Of a stretch of 64,000 nucleotides of DNA, positions 43,832-52,979 are shown piece by piece (position 1 is the stretch's first letter; the number at the start of each line of letters is the position of its first letter). Made by a program: the position numbers and the translations under genes. Source of the DNA: Sporosarcina aquimarina (GTDB lineage Bacteria > Bacillota > Bacilli > Bacillales_A > Planococcaceae). The stretch lies in assembly GCF_019748715.1 (NCBI RefSeq), contig NZ_JACLBZ010000025.1, positions 1 to 64,000 on the forward strand. The letters run 5' to 3'. The notes under the pieces are model-generated. The model searched no databases. It saw only the letters and a program-made list of their open reading frames with translations, and was not told the origin of the DNA.

Positions 43832-45325
43832 ATGAATATTGGAAGCGTATTGCGCAGTAGAGCAATAATGATGGGGGAGAAGGTCGGCTTTATACATGGC
43901 GATACCAAGATTACTTTTGAAGAGATGAATGAGCGGGCGAATTCGTTTTCCGAGTATCTGCAGGAAATAGGTTTGAGCAAAGGCGACACCATGGCCATAC
44001 TATGTAAAAATAATGAACAGGCAATTGCCGCGTTTTTTGGTGCTGCAAAGATCGGAGTCATTTCAGTCATGGTGAATTGGCGCCTAGGGAAAGAGGAGTT
44101 GCAATATATTCTTTCGCATAGTGAAGCAAAATTAATTGTCTACGATGAAGTGTTCCAGACAACTATTGAAGATCTGAAGAAAATGATCCCGGCATCCCAT
44201 TATATTTCCAGTAGCACATCACCATCCTTTTCTTCCGTTTGGGGACAAAAGACGAGAGAGCCTATATATGAAACAACCGGAAATGATCCAATCCTTATCA
44301 TGTATACATCCGGGACAACAGGTAAACCAAAAGGAGCATTATTGTCGCATAATAATCTCTTAGCCACGTCCATAGGCTTGTCCCATACGATTGATTGGCG
44401 GGAGAGTGATAAGTTCCTGATGGTAGCTCCATTTTTCCATATCGGAGGCTTGGCACCGTTAATCACGAATGTCCATACAGGTGCTGCCATGATTCTGATG
44501 GAAGATTTCAATCCGACAGCAGCTTGGAAACTAATTGAATCAGAACGGATCACAACGATGATGACTGTGCCCGCCATGTTGACATTTCTTCTGAAAACGT
44601 ATCCAGCAGTCTCCGCCGATATTTCTTCATTGCGTAACATCACTTGTGGGGCATCGGCTGTTCCAGCTCCTCTCATTTTGCAGTTTAGGGAGATGGGGAT
44701 TCCGGTTCAGCAAGTCTATGGAATTACGGAATATGCCGGTGCTGTAACATTATGGAAGGAAACGCAACATCCTGATAAATATGATTCCATGGGTAAACCG
44801 GTTATGCATGGGACGCTGCGAATTGCGGATACAGACTCCAAAGAGACATTGCCGAACGGTGAAATAGGAGAAATTATTATCGGCGGACCACAAGTATTTG
44901 TCGGATACTATAAAAATGAAGAAGCGTATATGAGTACAGTGATTGACGGAGAATTCCACACAGGAGATATTGGCTATATTGATGAACAAGGGTTTCTCTA
45001 TGTCGTGGACCGACTGAAAGATTTGATTATCAGCGGCGGTGAAAATATTTACTCATCAGAACTTGAGCAAACATTAGCCCAGCATCCAGCCGTCGCGGAC
45101 GTGGCGGTCGTAGGCGTGGTGAATGAACAATGGGGCGAAGTACCAAAAGCCTTCATCGTGAAAGCTAAAGACGTAGAGGTATCAGTGGAAGATATAATAG
45201 AATTTAGTAAGGAAAAGTTAGCATCCTACAAAGCTGTGAAAGAGGTAGTGTTTGTAGATCAATTGCCACGCAATGCGGTCGGGAAGATCCTGAAGCAAAG
45301 ATTAAAAGAAATGGTCTCTATTTAA
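43832..45325 (+). CDS. Class I adenylate-forming acyl-CoA synthetase
   Basis: A 497-residue ANL-superfamily ligase. The P-loop-like A3 motif MYTSGTTGKPKGALLSH is near residue 150. A5 is QVYGITEYAGAV. A8 is HTGDIGYIDEQGFLYVVDRLKD, and the A10 catalytic lysine is in NAVGKILKQRL near 485. It activates a carboxylic acid as acyl-AMP and then CoA thioester, presumably for the neighbouring dehydrogenase. ATG at 43832 is chosen over 43826, which sits on the ribosome site. Substrate chain type is unknown. Confidence 0.9.
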   Translation: MNIGSVLRSRAIMMGEKVGFIHGDTKITFEEMNERANSFSEYLQEIGLSKGDTMAILCKNNEQAIAAFFGAAKIGVISVMVNWRLGKEELQYILSHSEAKLIVYDEVFQTTIEDLKKMIPASHYISSSTSPSFSSVWGQKTREPIYETTGNDPILIMYTSGTTGKPKGALLSHNNLLATSIGLSHTIDWRESDKFLMVAPFFHIGGLAPLITNVHTGAAMILMEDFNPTAAWKLIESERITTMMTVPAMLTFLLKTYPAVSADISSLRNITCGASAVPAPLILQFREMGIPVQQVYGITEYAGAVTLWKETQHPDKYDSMGKPVMHGTLRIADTDSKETLPNGEIGEIIIGGPQVFVGYYKNEEAYMSTVIDGEFHTGDIGYIDEQGFLYVVDRLKDLIISGGENIYSSELEQTLAQHPAVADVAVVGVVNEQWGEVPKAFIVKAKDVEVSVEDIIEFSKEKLASYKAVKEVVFVDQLPRNAVGKILKQRLKEMVSI

Positions 45326-45424
45326 TAAGTGAAATAGGAAAAATGAAGGCCGAGGGATTGCACTAAAGTCAGAGGTATCTTTCACTTAAAGCTATTCCTC
45401 GCTTATTTGCACAAAGGCTTTCCT

Positions 45425-45483
45425 TATAAAAAAACAAGAGCCGCTCGAAAAGTCGGATGAAAACAACTTTTTGAGCGGCTCTT
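45425..45483 (-). terminator. Terminator between the acyl-CoA synthetase and tetR-like genes
   Basis: AAGAGCCGCTCGAAAAGT pairs with AACTTTTTGAGCGGCTCTT. On the minus strand it is followed by TTTTTTT, so it mainly ends the TetR gene. Confidence 0.8.
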
Positions 45484-45504
45484 ACGTCTAGCGATTAAAA
45501 TAGT

Positions 45505-46065
45505 TTAGTTAGTTGGCTGCAAATGGCTTATATATAGTTTGGACAGAGATTTTATACGGTGCAACGCTTGTTCGGTTGTAAGTGTTGAATAATTCTTGTA
45601 GGTAATAAGCAGTCCATTCAATGTGGAAAAAAGCAACTGGGCTTCTCGTCTGGTATCGACTGGAAAGAGGGGCTTAAGTGCTGACTCGAAAAGCTTCATT
45701 AATCCTGCGATTTCGTTGTGAATCGGAATCGTAGGTCTTCTTTCGTTCGCTTCTAACATAAAGTACGCCATCATTTGGAACAATACTTCGTCCTTAAACA
45801 TATAGCAGATATACTGTTCTACTAGTTCAGAGAGCTGATGGAAAGGCGTTAGCTTCCCGATTAATTTCTGCCCTTCCACTTTTATCGCTTCCATGTAAAG
45901 ATGTTGTTGGTCATCAAAATATTTATAAATCAGTGCAGGCGAAACTTCCGCATACTTGGCTATGTCTCGCATACTGACATCTGTAAAGGGCTTTTTGCTA
46001 AATAAGTGAACTGCTGCATCTATCATACGTTGTTGGTTGGCTTTCTTCTTCTCTTCACGTGTCAT
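45505..46065 (-). CDS. TetR/AcrR-family transcriptional regulator
   Basis: A 186-residue repressor-type protein. The N-terminal HTH (about 10-55) reads IDAAVHLFSKKPFTDVSMRDIAKYAEVSPALIYKYF. The remaining helical part is a ligand-binding/dimer domain. ATG at 46065 lies after AAGGAGAAG. It is convergent with the acyl-CoA genes and may control them, in the manner of fatty-acid-responsive TetR proteins such as FadR; no matching operator was identified. Confidence 0.88.
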   Translation of the reverse strand: MTREEKKKANQQRMIDAAVHLFSKKPFTDVSMRDIAKYAEVSPALIYKYFDDQQHLYMEAIKVEGQKLIGKLTPFHQLSELVEQYICYMFKDEVLFQMMAYFMLEANERRPTIPIHNEIAGLMKLFESALKPLFPVDTRREAQLLFSTLNGLLITYKNYSTLTTEQALHRIKSLSKLYISHLQPTN

Positions 46066-46305
46066 TGGCTTCTCCTTAAGATGTAATATGTCCATCATAC
46101 AGTGAAGTGGAAGTGAGGTCTAACAGCATTTTTTCAATCCTTCAGTAATCCTTGAAATCATCTCATTTGATTGAAAAAAGATAATTTTTAGACTATTATA
46201 TTGACTTTAAAAATCTAACTTCTATAATTAGCCAATAAACAGAGTTATAGGAGACGGAATTTTTCGTCTTAAAGGCGAGTGCAAAATTAAAAGGAGTGAA
46301 TCAAT

Positions 46306-47091
46306 GTGGATTTAAAGTTAGAAGGGAGAAATGCTCTTGTGGTAGCTTCAAGCAGGGGTCTGGGAAAAGCTATCGCACAAAACTTATTACAAGAAGGAGC
46401 TAATGTAGTAATCACAGGAAGAGATGAAATAAAACTAAAAAAAACTATGCAAGAATTAAGAGATCTGAATAGGGGAAATGTCAGCTGCAAGGCATGCGAT
46501 ATCACAAATTATGAAGAAATTAAGGAATTAGTACAATTTGCCAGAGGGGAATTTGGGAAAATAGATGTATTGATTAATAATTCCGGAGGCCCGCCGGCTG
46601 GCAAGTTTACAGAGCTAACCGACGATTCTTGGGAAGAGGCATTTGAATTGACTCTGCTGAGTTATATACGCTTTGTCCGTGAGGTTCTGCCGGACATGAA
46701 AGAAAAAGGAGGTAAGATTATCAATCTTGCTTCCAGTTCAGTTAAGCAACCGATCCCCGGCTTAATTTTGTCGAACGTCTTCAGGAACGGTGTTGTCGGG
46801 CTGTCAAAAACATTGGCTTCTGAGCTTGCGCCTTTTAATATTTTAGTCAATGTCGTCGGCCCCGGTCTAATACTCACCGATCGCCTGGAGAGCATTCAAA
46901 AAGAGGAGGCGGAACAGAAAGGTATAACCAAGGAAGCATTAATCAAAGAGCAGTTAGGTAAAGTTCCATTGGGCCGTTATGGAACTGCGAATGAATTTGC
47001 AAAAATCGTGACCTTTTTAGCTTCGGGTATGAACACTTATGTTACAGGAGAGACGATTCTGATTGACGGCGGTATGATAAATTCAATTTGA
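46306..47091 (+). CDS. Short-chain dehydrogenase/reductase-like protein lacking the catalytic Tyr-Lys pair
   Basis: A 261-residue Rossmann-fold SDR. The cofactor motif is SSRGLGKAIA (about 15-24) and NNSGG is near residue 90. In the expected S-x12-Y-x3-K position it reads SSSVKQPIP then SNVFRNG, so both Tyr and Lys are absent. This matches an atypical BKR-like SDR subgroup; activity is uncertain. GTG at 46306 follows AAAAGGAGTGAATCAAT. It is followed by a DMT transporter and lies at the left of the sugar-acid island, so a role on a polyol or hydroxy acid is possible. Confidence 0.8.
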   Translation: MDLKLEGRNALVVASSRGLGKAIAQNLLQEGANVVITGRDEIKLKKTMQELRDLNRGNVSCKACDITNYEEIKELVQFARGEFGKIDVLINNSGGPPAGKFTELTDDSWEEAFELTLLSYIRFVREVLPDMKEKGGKIINLASSSVKQPIPGLILSNVFRNGVVGLSKTLASELAPFNILVNVVGPGLILTDRLESIQKEEAEQKGITKEALIKEQLGKVPLGRYGTANEFAKIVTFLASGMNTYVTGETILIDGGMINSI

Positions 47092-47171
47092 TTTATCCGA
47101 CTGACGGCAAAAAACTCGGAGCAAACGGTTTTATATTTAAACTAAATATTCTTAGGGAAGGCCGCTGACTT

Positions 47172-48131
47172 ATGAAGAACATTAAAGTATTTATCACTTT
47201 GATTTTGGTTATGTTCATTTGGGGCGTCAATGTATCGGCACTGAAATTTCTCGTTAATTATTTTAGTCCGATTACGATTACATCAATTCGGATTCTTACA
47301 GCTTCCTCTTTAGTATTTATAATTTTATTCATCCTTAAGATTATACGACTGCCTCGTAAGAAAGAATGGTTATATGTTTTTGGGGGAGCTATAACCAGTG
47401 TTGCGGCGCATCATTATTTTTTATCCGAGGGACTGACAAAGACCTCAGCGGCAAACGGAGGATTAATCTTAGGGCTGGGTCCACTTCTGACAGCTGTATT
47501 ATCCGTTTTAATATTAAAGGAAAAGGTAACGATGATCCGCTTTGTTGGTTTCTTGTTTGGCGGTATAGGGGTCAGCGTGATCGTACTAGCCGGAAGTAAA
47601 ACATTAGGTGAAATCTCTATTGGGGATATTGAAATTTTTGTCGCCATAGTTTCGCAAGCTTTTAGCTTTATTTTAATTAAAAAAGCTTCCGAGACAATGG
47701 ATCCCAGGCTTCTTACTGGCTATATGTTTTTTATAGGTTCACTAATCTTATTGCTGATTGCTCTCGTTAAGGAACCAAATGGTTTCAGCGAGTTATCAAA
47801 AGGTAATGCTTCCGTTTGGTTGATCTTCCTGTTTTCTGCTCTGCTGGCAACTGCGGTCGGCCACATGATATATAATTCGGCTATTGAAAAGATCGGTGCA
47901 GCCCGGTCATCAATTTTCTTAAATTTAAACACATTTTTTTCGTTGATAGGGGCTGGTTTATTTTTAGGAGAAGCCATACTCCTGGTTCACTTTGTTGGAC
48001 TGACATTTATTATTGCAGGCGTCCTACTTGGTTCGGGATCTTTAGAGACATTGTTGAGATCAACAACAATAAAACAAGAGCAGACAGATTCTTTGCAAGC
48101 TGATGATCACAAAGGTAAACAGGATATTTAG
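47172..48131 (+). CDS. EamA/DMT-family transporter
   Basis: A 319-residue membrane protein with ten TMs in two EamA repeats (about 5-140 and 150-290). Typical marks are FIWGVNVSALKFLV at the N-terminus and ALLATAVGHMIYNSAIEKIGAARSS in the second half. Drug/metabolite transporters of this type export or import small metabolites; the substrate is unknown. It probably forms an operon with the SDR gene 80 bp upstream. Confidence 0.88.
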   Translation: MKNIKVFITLILVMFIWGVNVSALKFLVNYFSPITITSIRILTASSLVFIILFILKIIRLPRKKEWLYVFGGAITSVAAHHYFLSEGLTKTSAANGGLILGLGPLLTAVLSVLILKEKVTMIRFVGFLFGGIGVSVIVLAGSKTLGEISIGDIEIFVAIVSQAFSFILIKKASETMDPRLLTGYMFFIGSLILLLIALVKEPNGFSELSKGNASVWLIFLFSALLATAVGHMIYNSAIEKIGAARSSIFLNLNTFFSLIGAGLFLGEAILLVHFVGLTFIIAGVLLGSGSLETLLRSTTIKQEQTDSLQADDHKGKQDI

Positions 48132-48249
48132 TAAGATAAATCATACCGAAATTCTCATAGAATATTGCTGGATAGAGTGGCGGCTATGTCAGAGTAGAGG
48201 AAATATGAATAGACATTTAATTAAATAATCAGTCAAGTAAATAAAAAAC

Positions 48250-48300
48250 CTCTTGATTTATCTGACAGGTTTGAATATACTTTTAAATAATAATCAAGAG
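48250..48300 (+). promoter_or_regulatory. Promoter of the galactonate operon inside an inverted repeat
   Basis: TTGATT (48253-48258), a 17-nt spacer and TATACT (48276-48281) make a strong promoter. It is flanked by a perfect 9-bp inverted repeat, CTCTTGATT (48250-48258) and AATCAAGAG (48292-48300), that overlaps the -35 and the start site. The leader to the first start codon is about 190 nt, AT-rich, with a small AGCTG/CAGCT hairpin. Confidence 0.6.
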
Positions 48301-48479
48301 TTAGAAATATCTAACCTTTCAGACTCTTAATTAAAACAAGCTTTTAGCTGTTGGCCAGCTATTAGTAAAAAGGTAAAAATAGATTTTACTGCAATCGCTG
48401 TTAAAAAATATTTCGGCATAAAGTCAGAACGCTATTCAGCATTAATGAATGATGACATAAATAAGAGGATGTGGTAGCT

Positions 48480-49394
48480 TTGAAAGTTGCTTTAATTGGG
48501 TTAGGAAAAATGGGAAGTAATCTGGCGAAAAATATTTTGAGAAATGGCTATGACGTTGTAGGTTATGATATTCTTCCTCAAATCAAAGAAAAGCTTCTGC
48601 AAGAAAAAGTATTTCAAACCAAAAAGTTCGAGTTTATTAGTAAATGGGAATCGCTTATACATAAAATCGAACCGGAGGACATAATCTTTATTTTAATACC
48701 CCACGGTGAAGAAACTGAGTCTATGCTGAGTGAACTTTTGAAAGCCCTTCCAAGAGGAGCGACCGTGTTGGAATGTGGAAATTCTCATTATAAAGACATT
48801 GAAAAATGGGAAGTTGACTATAGAAAGGCGGGTCTGAATCTGCTCGATGTCGGGACGAGTGGCGGTGTGGAAGGGGCAAGTGATGGTCTTTGTGCCATGA
48901 TCGGCGGGAATGAGGATAGTTTCAACAGGATCGAGCCGTTTTTAACTGAGATCTGCTGTGAAGGCGGTCTCCTCTACACGGGAAAATCAGGCAGCGGCCA
49001 TTATCTCAAAATGGTTCATAACGGTATTGAATACGGTATGATGCAGGCGATTGCCGAAGGATTTGAAATATTGAGCGAAAGCTCCTATTCATTTGACTAT
49101 CAGGATGTCACCAGACTTTGGAATAATGGGTCAGTCATCAGAAGTTGGTTGATGGAGCTTCTTGAACAGTCATTCTCGAAGGATTCCCAACTGGAAACAA
49201 TTGTCGGAAAGATGAATGCGTCAGGAGAGGCTCAGTGGCTGGTGGAAGAAGCAATGAATTTGAAGGTCCCGGTTCCGGTAACTACATTATCGTTAATGAT
49301 GCGGAACCGTTCTTTGCAGGAAGATACATTTAGTGGAAAGGTCGTGGCTGCATTACGGAAGGAATTTGGCGGCCATGAGGTAGAGGGGAAGTGA
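48480..49394 (+). CDS. 6-phosphogluconate dehydrogenase, short NAD-type (decarboxylating)
   Basis: A 304-residue enzyme of the short (GndA/YqeC-like) class. The cofactor loop is GLGKMGSNLA (7-16) with Asp ending the second strand, favouring NAD. Catalytic signature GSGHYLKMVHNGIEYGMMQ (Lys about 173) and SGGVEGA are intact. It oxidises 6-phosphogluconate or a related phosphoaldonate to a ketopentose phosphate with CO2 loss. TTG at 48480 gives MKVALIG and fits GAGGATG. It leads an operon with kdgK, eda, dgoD and rpiA-type genes. Confidence 0.88.
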   Translation: MKVALIGLGKMGSNLAKNILRNGYDVVGYDILPQIKEKLLQEKVFQTKKFEFISKWESLIHKIEPEDIIFILIPHGEETESMLSELLKALPRGATVLECGNSHYKDIEKWEVDYRKAGLNLLDVGTSGGVEGASDGLCAMIGGNEDSFNRIEPFLTEICCEGGLLYTGKSGSGHYLKMVHNGIEYGMMQAIAEGFEILSESSYSFDYQDVTRLWNNGSVIRSWLMELLEQSFSKDSQLETIVGKMNASGEAQWLVEEAMNLKVPVPVTTLSLMMRNRSLQEDTFSGKVVAALRKEFGGHEVEGK

Positions 49395-49400
49395 TTTTAT

Positions 49401-50357
49401 ATGGCCGATGTATTTACGTTTGGAGAATCAATGGTAATCTTCCAGACTCATGAGATTGGCAACCTGGAGGATCTTCCACAGATTTATCAGAAGGTTGGGG
49501 GGGCGGAATCCAACTTTGCCACCGGCCTGGCGCGTCTAGGTCATAAAGTTTCTTACATGAGCAAGGTCGGCAATGATCCGTTTGGACGCCGAATTCTTAA
49601 GAGCATTAGATCGGAAGGGATCGATACAACCTACTTTCGGATGATGGAAGAAGCGCCCACAGGCTTGTTGTTCAAAGAGCAGAAATTCAGTGACACTATG
49701 AACGTATACTACTACCGCGGCGCATCGGCGGCGAGCCGGATGGAGAAAGAAGATCTTCCCGAAGAGATTTTCAGTGAATTAAAATATCTTCATATTACGG
49801 GCGTGACTCCGGCGTTGAGTAATTCCTGTAAAGAATTAGTATCCGAAGCGATTGATTTAGCGCGGAAATATAAAGTCAAAATTATTTTTGATCCCAATAT
49901 ACGTTTTAAGTTATGGGACAGGAAAGAAGCATTTACTGTATTGAATGCCATAGCGGATAAAGCGGATTATATCTTGGCTGGTATGGAGGAGGCCGCTTTT
50001 CTGACGAATCAAAAAGAAATTGGTTCAATTTGCCGTACTTTGCAAACTAATGAACAGCAAGTGATCGTCATTAAACGCGGAAGTGAGAGCACGGTACTAT
50101 ACGAAAATGGTAATTTTAAAGAGATTTCAGCCGTGAAAGTGAATAATGTAATTGATCCGGTAGGTGCGGGCGATGCATTTGCCGCGGGATTTGTACATGG
50201 TCTATTACAAAATTGTCATCTGGAGCAGTGCATCCGTTTTGGCAATACTTTGGGAGCAAGAGTCATTCAGCAATATGGCGACGTAGAGGGATTACCTTCA
50301 CTCGTAGAATTAAATGAAGAACTCGAAAATGAGTTTACATCAGACGTCAGGAGGTAG
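49401..50357 (+). CDS. kdgK: PfkB-family 2-keto-3-deoxygluconate/galactonate kinase
   Basis: A 318-residue ribokinase-fold enzyme. N-terminal GGAESNFATGLARLG (about 31-45) and C-terminal anion-hole motif DPVGAGDAFAAGFVHG (about 252-267, catalytic Asp) define the PfkB family. Its context, next to KDPG aldolase and galactonate dehydratase, indicates phosphorylation of 2-keto-3-deoxy-sugar acids at C6. It starts 6 bp after the previous stop. Substrate stereochemistry (gluconate or galactonate series) is inferred, not seen. Confidence 0.88.
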   Translation: MADVFTFGESMVIFQTHEIGNLEDLPQIYQKVGGAESNFATGLARLGHKVSYMSKVGNDPFGRRILKSIRSEGIDTTYFRMMEEAPTGLLFKEQKFSDTMNVYYYRGASAASRMEKEDLPEEIFSELKYLHITGVTPALSNSCKELVSEAIDLARKYKVKIIFDPNIRFKLWDRKEAFTVLNAIADKADYILAGMEEAAFLTNQKEIGSICRTLQTNEQQVIVIKRGSESTVLYENGNFKEISAVKVNNVIDPVGAGDAFAAGFVHGLLQNCHLEQCIRFGNTLGARVIQQYGDVEGLPSLVELNEELENEFTSDVRR

Positions 50358-50365
50358 TTCTTACA

Positions 50366-51007
50366 TTGCGGAAGTGGGACAAACTGAAAATCATTGAAGA
50401 ACACGGTGTAGTGGCGGTATTAAGGAAGGTTGATCCCGAACAAATCAGCGAGGTCATCAAAACACTCGTTGGAAGCGGAATCAAAGTACTGGAAATCACA
50501 GCAGACAGTGAGCGGAGTTATGACACCATTCGGAATATGAAGAAACTGTATGGGGACCGGGTACTGATTGGTGCCGGAACGGTGCTCGATAAAGAAACTG
50601 CTAAAATGGCGGCCGATGCCCAGGCTGATTTTATTTTCTCTCCAAACTTTGACTTGGAAGTTATTCAAACGGCGAATCGGTATGGCTGTATATCCATACC
50701 TGGTGTATATACACCTACGGAGATCGTAACGGCTTATGCAGCGGGGGCGGACTTGGTAAAGGTGTTCCCGGCATCGACGTTGGGCCCTGCCTTTTTTAAA
50801 GATTTACAGGGTCCGTTGGCTCATATACCGATGATGCCGACAGGAGGAGTGGACCTTGAAAATATGGGTGACTTCTTAATGAATGGGGCGTTGGCGGTGG
50901 GTGTCGGCAGCTCGCTGTTGGACAAGAAGTTGATTGAATCAGAGGACTACGAAGGGCTGGCTGAAAAAGCAAAATGCTTCGTGAACCGGTTCAAAGAGGT
51001 GAGGTGA
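50366..51007 (+). CDS. eda: KDPG/KDPGal aldolase
   Basis: A 213-residue class I aldolase that cleaves 2-keto-3-deoxy-6-phosphosugar acids to pyruvate and glyceraldehyde-3-phosphate. The Schiff-base lysine is in LVKVFPAS (about 131-138), the general base Glu in VLEITADS (about 46), and the GAGTV and TGGV phosphate-binding loops are present. TTG at 50366 follows AGGAGG by about 11 bases. It lies 8 bp after the kinase gene in the operon. Confidence 0.92.
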   Translation: MRKWDKLKIIEEHGVVAVLRKVDPEQISEVIKTLVGSGIKVLEITADSERSYDTIRNMKKLYGDRVLIGAGTVLDKETAKMAADAQADFIFSPNFDLEVIQTANRYGCISIPGVYTPTEIVTAYAAGADLVKVFPASTLGPAFFKDLQGPLAHIPMMPTGGVDLENMGDFLMNGALAVGVGSSLLDKKLIESEDYEGLAEKAKCFVNRFKEVR

Positions 51008-51011
51008 ATAC

Positions 51012-52160
51012 ATGCGAATCAAAGAAATAGAAACTTTCCAAGTCCCGCCCAGATGGCTTTTCCTTAAGATTACGACCGATGAAGGTATAGAGGGTTGGGG
51101 AGAGCCGATTGTTGAAGGCCGCGCAGCGACTGTCGAGGCGTGTGTCCACGAACTCAGCGAATATTTAATTGGAAAGGATCCGATGCGAATCGAAGACATT
51201 TGGAACATATTGTACCGTTCAGGCTTTTATCGCGGCGGTCCGATTCTGATGAGTGCCATTGCAGGGATCGATCAAGCACTCTGGGACATTAAGGGTAAAT
51301 TCTTCAATGCCCCTATTTATGAACTTATGGGCGGCGCTTGCAGAGACAAAGTGAAGGTATATTCCTGGATCGGTGGGGACCGACCTTCAGATGTGCTCGA
51401 TCAAGCAAAATTGGCCAGGGAAAATGGGTTTCAAGCGATCAAGATGAATGCGACTGAAGAGTTACAAATCATCGATAGTTATTCGAAGATTGACAGTGTG
51501 TTGGAGAGAGTGGCAATGATCAGGGAAGGGTTAGGTGTCGACTTTGGAATCGGAATTGATTTTCATGGACGCGTACATAAACCCATGGCAAAGATACTGG
51601 CGAAAGAATTGGAACAATACCGGCCGATGTTCATCGAAGAGCCGGTTCTGGCTGAAAATAACGAGGCGTTGAAGGAAGTGGCCAGACACAGCAATATTCC
51701 TATTGCTACCGGAGAAAGAATGTATTCCAGATGGGATTTCAAAAAGGTCCTGCAAGAAGGCTATGTGGATATTATCCAGCCTGATCTGTCACATGCCGGC
51801 GGAATAACGGAATGCAAGAAAATATTTTCCATGGCAGAAGCTTATGATGTGGCGGTAGCTCCCCACTGTCCGCTTGGCCCGATTGCGCTGGCTTCATGCC
51901 TGCAAGTGGATGCGACGAGCCATAATGTCTTCATCCAGGAACAGAGCTTAGGTATTCACTACAATGAAGGAAATGATGTATTGGACTATCTGAAAGACCC
52001 ATCTGTTTTCAAATTTGAAGACGGCTATGCCAAGAATCCGACATTGCCGGGGTTAGGAATCGTGATCGATGAGTTCTACGTCAGAGAGAAACAAAAGGAA
52101 GGTCACAATTGGAAAAACCCCGTATGGCGGCACGCAGATGGGACGGTTGCTGAATGGTAG
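51012..52160 (+). CDS. dgoD: D-galactonate dehydratase (enolase superfamily)
   Basis: A 382-residue mandelate-racemase-subgroup enzyme closely resembling E. coli DgoD throughout, for example [41 protein letters not shown] and the ending [11 protein letters not shown]. Metal ligands lie in DFHGRV, EEPVLAE and ATGERM, and the catalytic His in [12 protein letters not shown]. It dehydrates D-galactonate to 2-keto-3-deoxy-galactonate, the first step of the De Ley-Doudoroff route, feeding the kinase and aldolase upstream. GAGGTGAGG precedes the ATG. It overlaps the rpiA-like start. Confidence 0.94.
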   Translation: MRIKEIETFQVPPRWLFLKITTDEGIEGWGEPIVEGRAATVEACVHELSEYLIGKDPMRIEDIWNILYRSGFYRGGPILMSAIAGIDQALWDIKGKFFNAPIYELMGGACRDKVKVYSWIGGDRPSDVLDQAKLARENGFQAIKMNATEELQIIDSYSKIDSVLERVAMIREGLGVDFGIGIDFHGRVHKPMAKILAKELEQYRPMFIEEPVLAENNEALKEVARHSNIPIATGERMYSRWDFKKVLQEGYVDIIQPDLSHAGGITECKKIFSMAEAYDVAVAPHCPLGPIALASCLQVDATSHNVFIQEQSLGIHYNEGNDVLDYLKDPSVFKFEDGYAKNPTLPGLGIVIDEFYVREKQKEGHNWKNPVWRHADGTVAEW

Positions 52161-52840
52161 GCCCATACAAAAAGAATATCAACAGCGAAGAGAAGGGGGA
52201 ACTGGCGAGGTTTGCCAGTTTGCTTGTAAAAGATCACTCCGTCATCGGAGTAGGTTCTGGTACGACAATTGAATTTTTTCTGGTGTACTTGTCGGAGCGT
52301 ATGGAAAAAGAAAAGATGAACCTAAAATTCATCGCTTCCTCGAATAAGATCGCAAAGAAAGCTGAAGAGCTGGATCTGGTTCTAATAGGGATTGAAGAGA
52401 CGCATTCCATCGATCAGGCTTTCGACGGAGCGGACAGGGTGGACGGAAATGCCAATCTAATTAAAGGAGGTGGTGGATCGCTTTTCCGGGAAAGACAGGT
52501 ATTGCTGAAGTCTGAGGAGCGATATATATTAGCCGATTGCTCCAAATTTAAGGAAGATTTCTCGGGGCAGGTCATTCCACTGGAAATTATCCCTTTTAAT
52601 GCGTTCTATACGATTGAAAGAATCGAAGTTTTGGGATACAAGGCGGCCTTGAGAAAAGACGGGGAAAGCTATTTCATCACAGACAATGGCAACTGGATTG
52701 TTGATGTAACAAAAGATATTAACGAACCGTTGCTGAACATTTACGAACAACTAAAGTTGATATCGGGAGTAGTGGAAGTCGGATTATTTCTTAACGATGA
52801 CTTCCGGCTGGTAAAGCCAAAGCAGTTAAATGACGGGTAA
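52154..52840 (+). CDS. rpiA: Ribose-5-phosphate isomerase A family
   Basis: A 228-residue isomerase. The phosphate loop GVGSGTT is near residue 30. Catalytic residues lie in DGADRVD (two Asp), [13 protein letters not shown] (Lys and Glu), all conserved relative to E. coli RpiA. It should convert ribulose-5-phosphate to ribose-5-phosphate. In this operon it would handle the ketopentose phosphate made by the 6-phosphogluconate dehydrogenase. ATG at 52154 overlaps the dgoD stop by 7 bp. A standard De Ley-Doudoroff set has no need of it. Confidence 0.88.
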   Translation: MVGPYKKNINSEEKGELARFASLLVKDHSVIGVGSGTTIEFFLVYLSERMEKEKMNLKFIASSNKIAKKAEELDLVLIGIEETHSIDQAFDGADRVDGNANLIKGGGGSLFRERQVLLKSEERYILADCSKFKEDFSGQVIPLEIIPFNAFYTIERIEVLGYKAALRKDGESYFITDNGNWIVDVTKDINEPLLNIYEQLKLISGVVEVGLFLNDDFRLVKPKQLNDG

Positions 52841-52868
52841 CCAGGTCAAGAAAACTTCGAAGATAGAC

Positions 52869-52955
52869 AGTCACTTATCAAATCGTCGATAAAGAAGTAA
52901 GTTGCAACTGTGAAAGCGTTCGCTTTTCGGTGTTAATACAAAATGCCGTTCATTA
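52869..52955 (+). promoter_or_regulatory. Intergenic control region of the TRAP operon
   Basis: This 87-bp stretch between the rpiA-like gene and dctP holds the cre-like site and paired direct repeats but no clear terminator for the upstream operon. Read-through from the galactonate operon into the TRAP genes is therefore possible. Confidence 0.35.
52911..52924 (+). promoter_or_regulatory. Possible cre site upstream of the TRAP transporter
   Basis: TGAAAGCGTTCGCT resembles the CcpA consensus with mismatches at the 3' side. It is 56 bp before dctP. Directly downstream are two direct repeats of TTAATRCAAAAYG type (about 52933-52945 and 52953-52965), which may be a regulator site. Confidence 0.4.
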
Positions 52956-52979
52956 ATGCAAAACGAGGGGGAGTTTATA

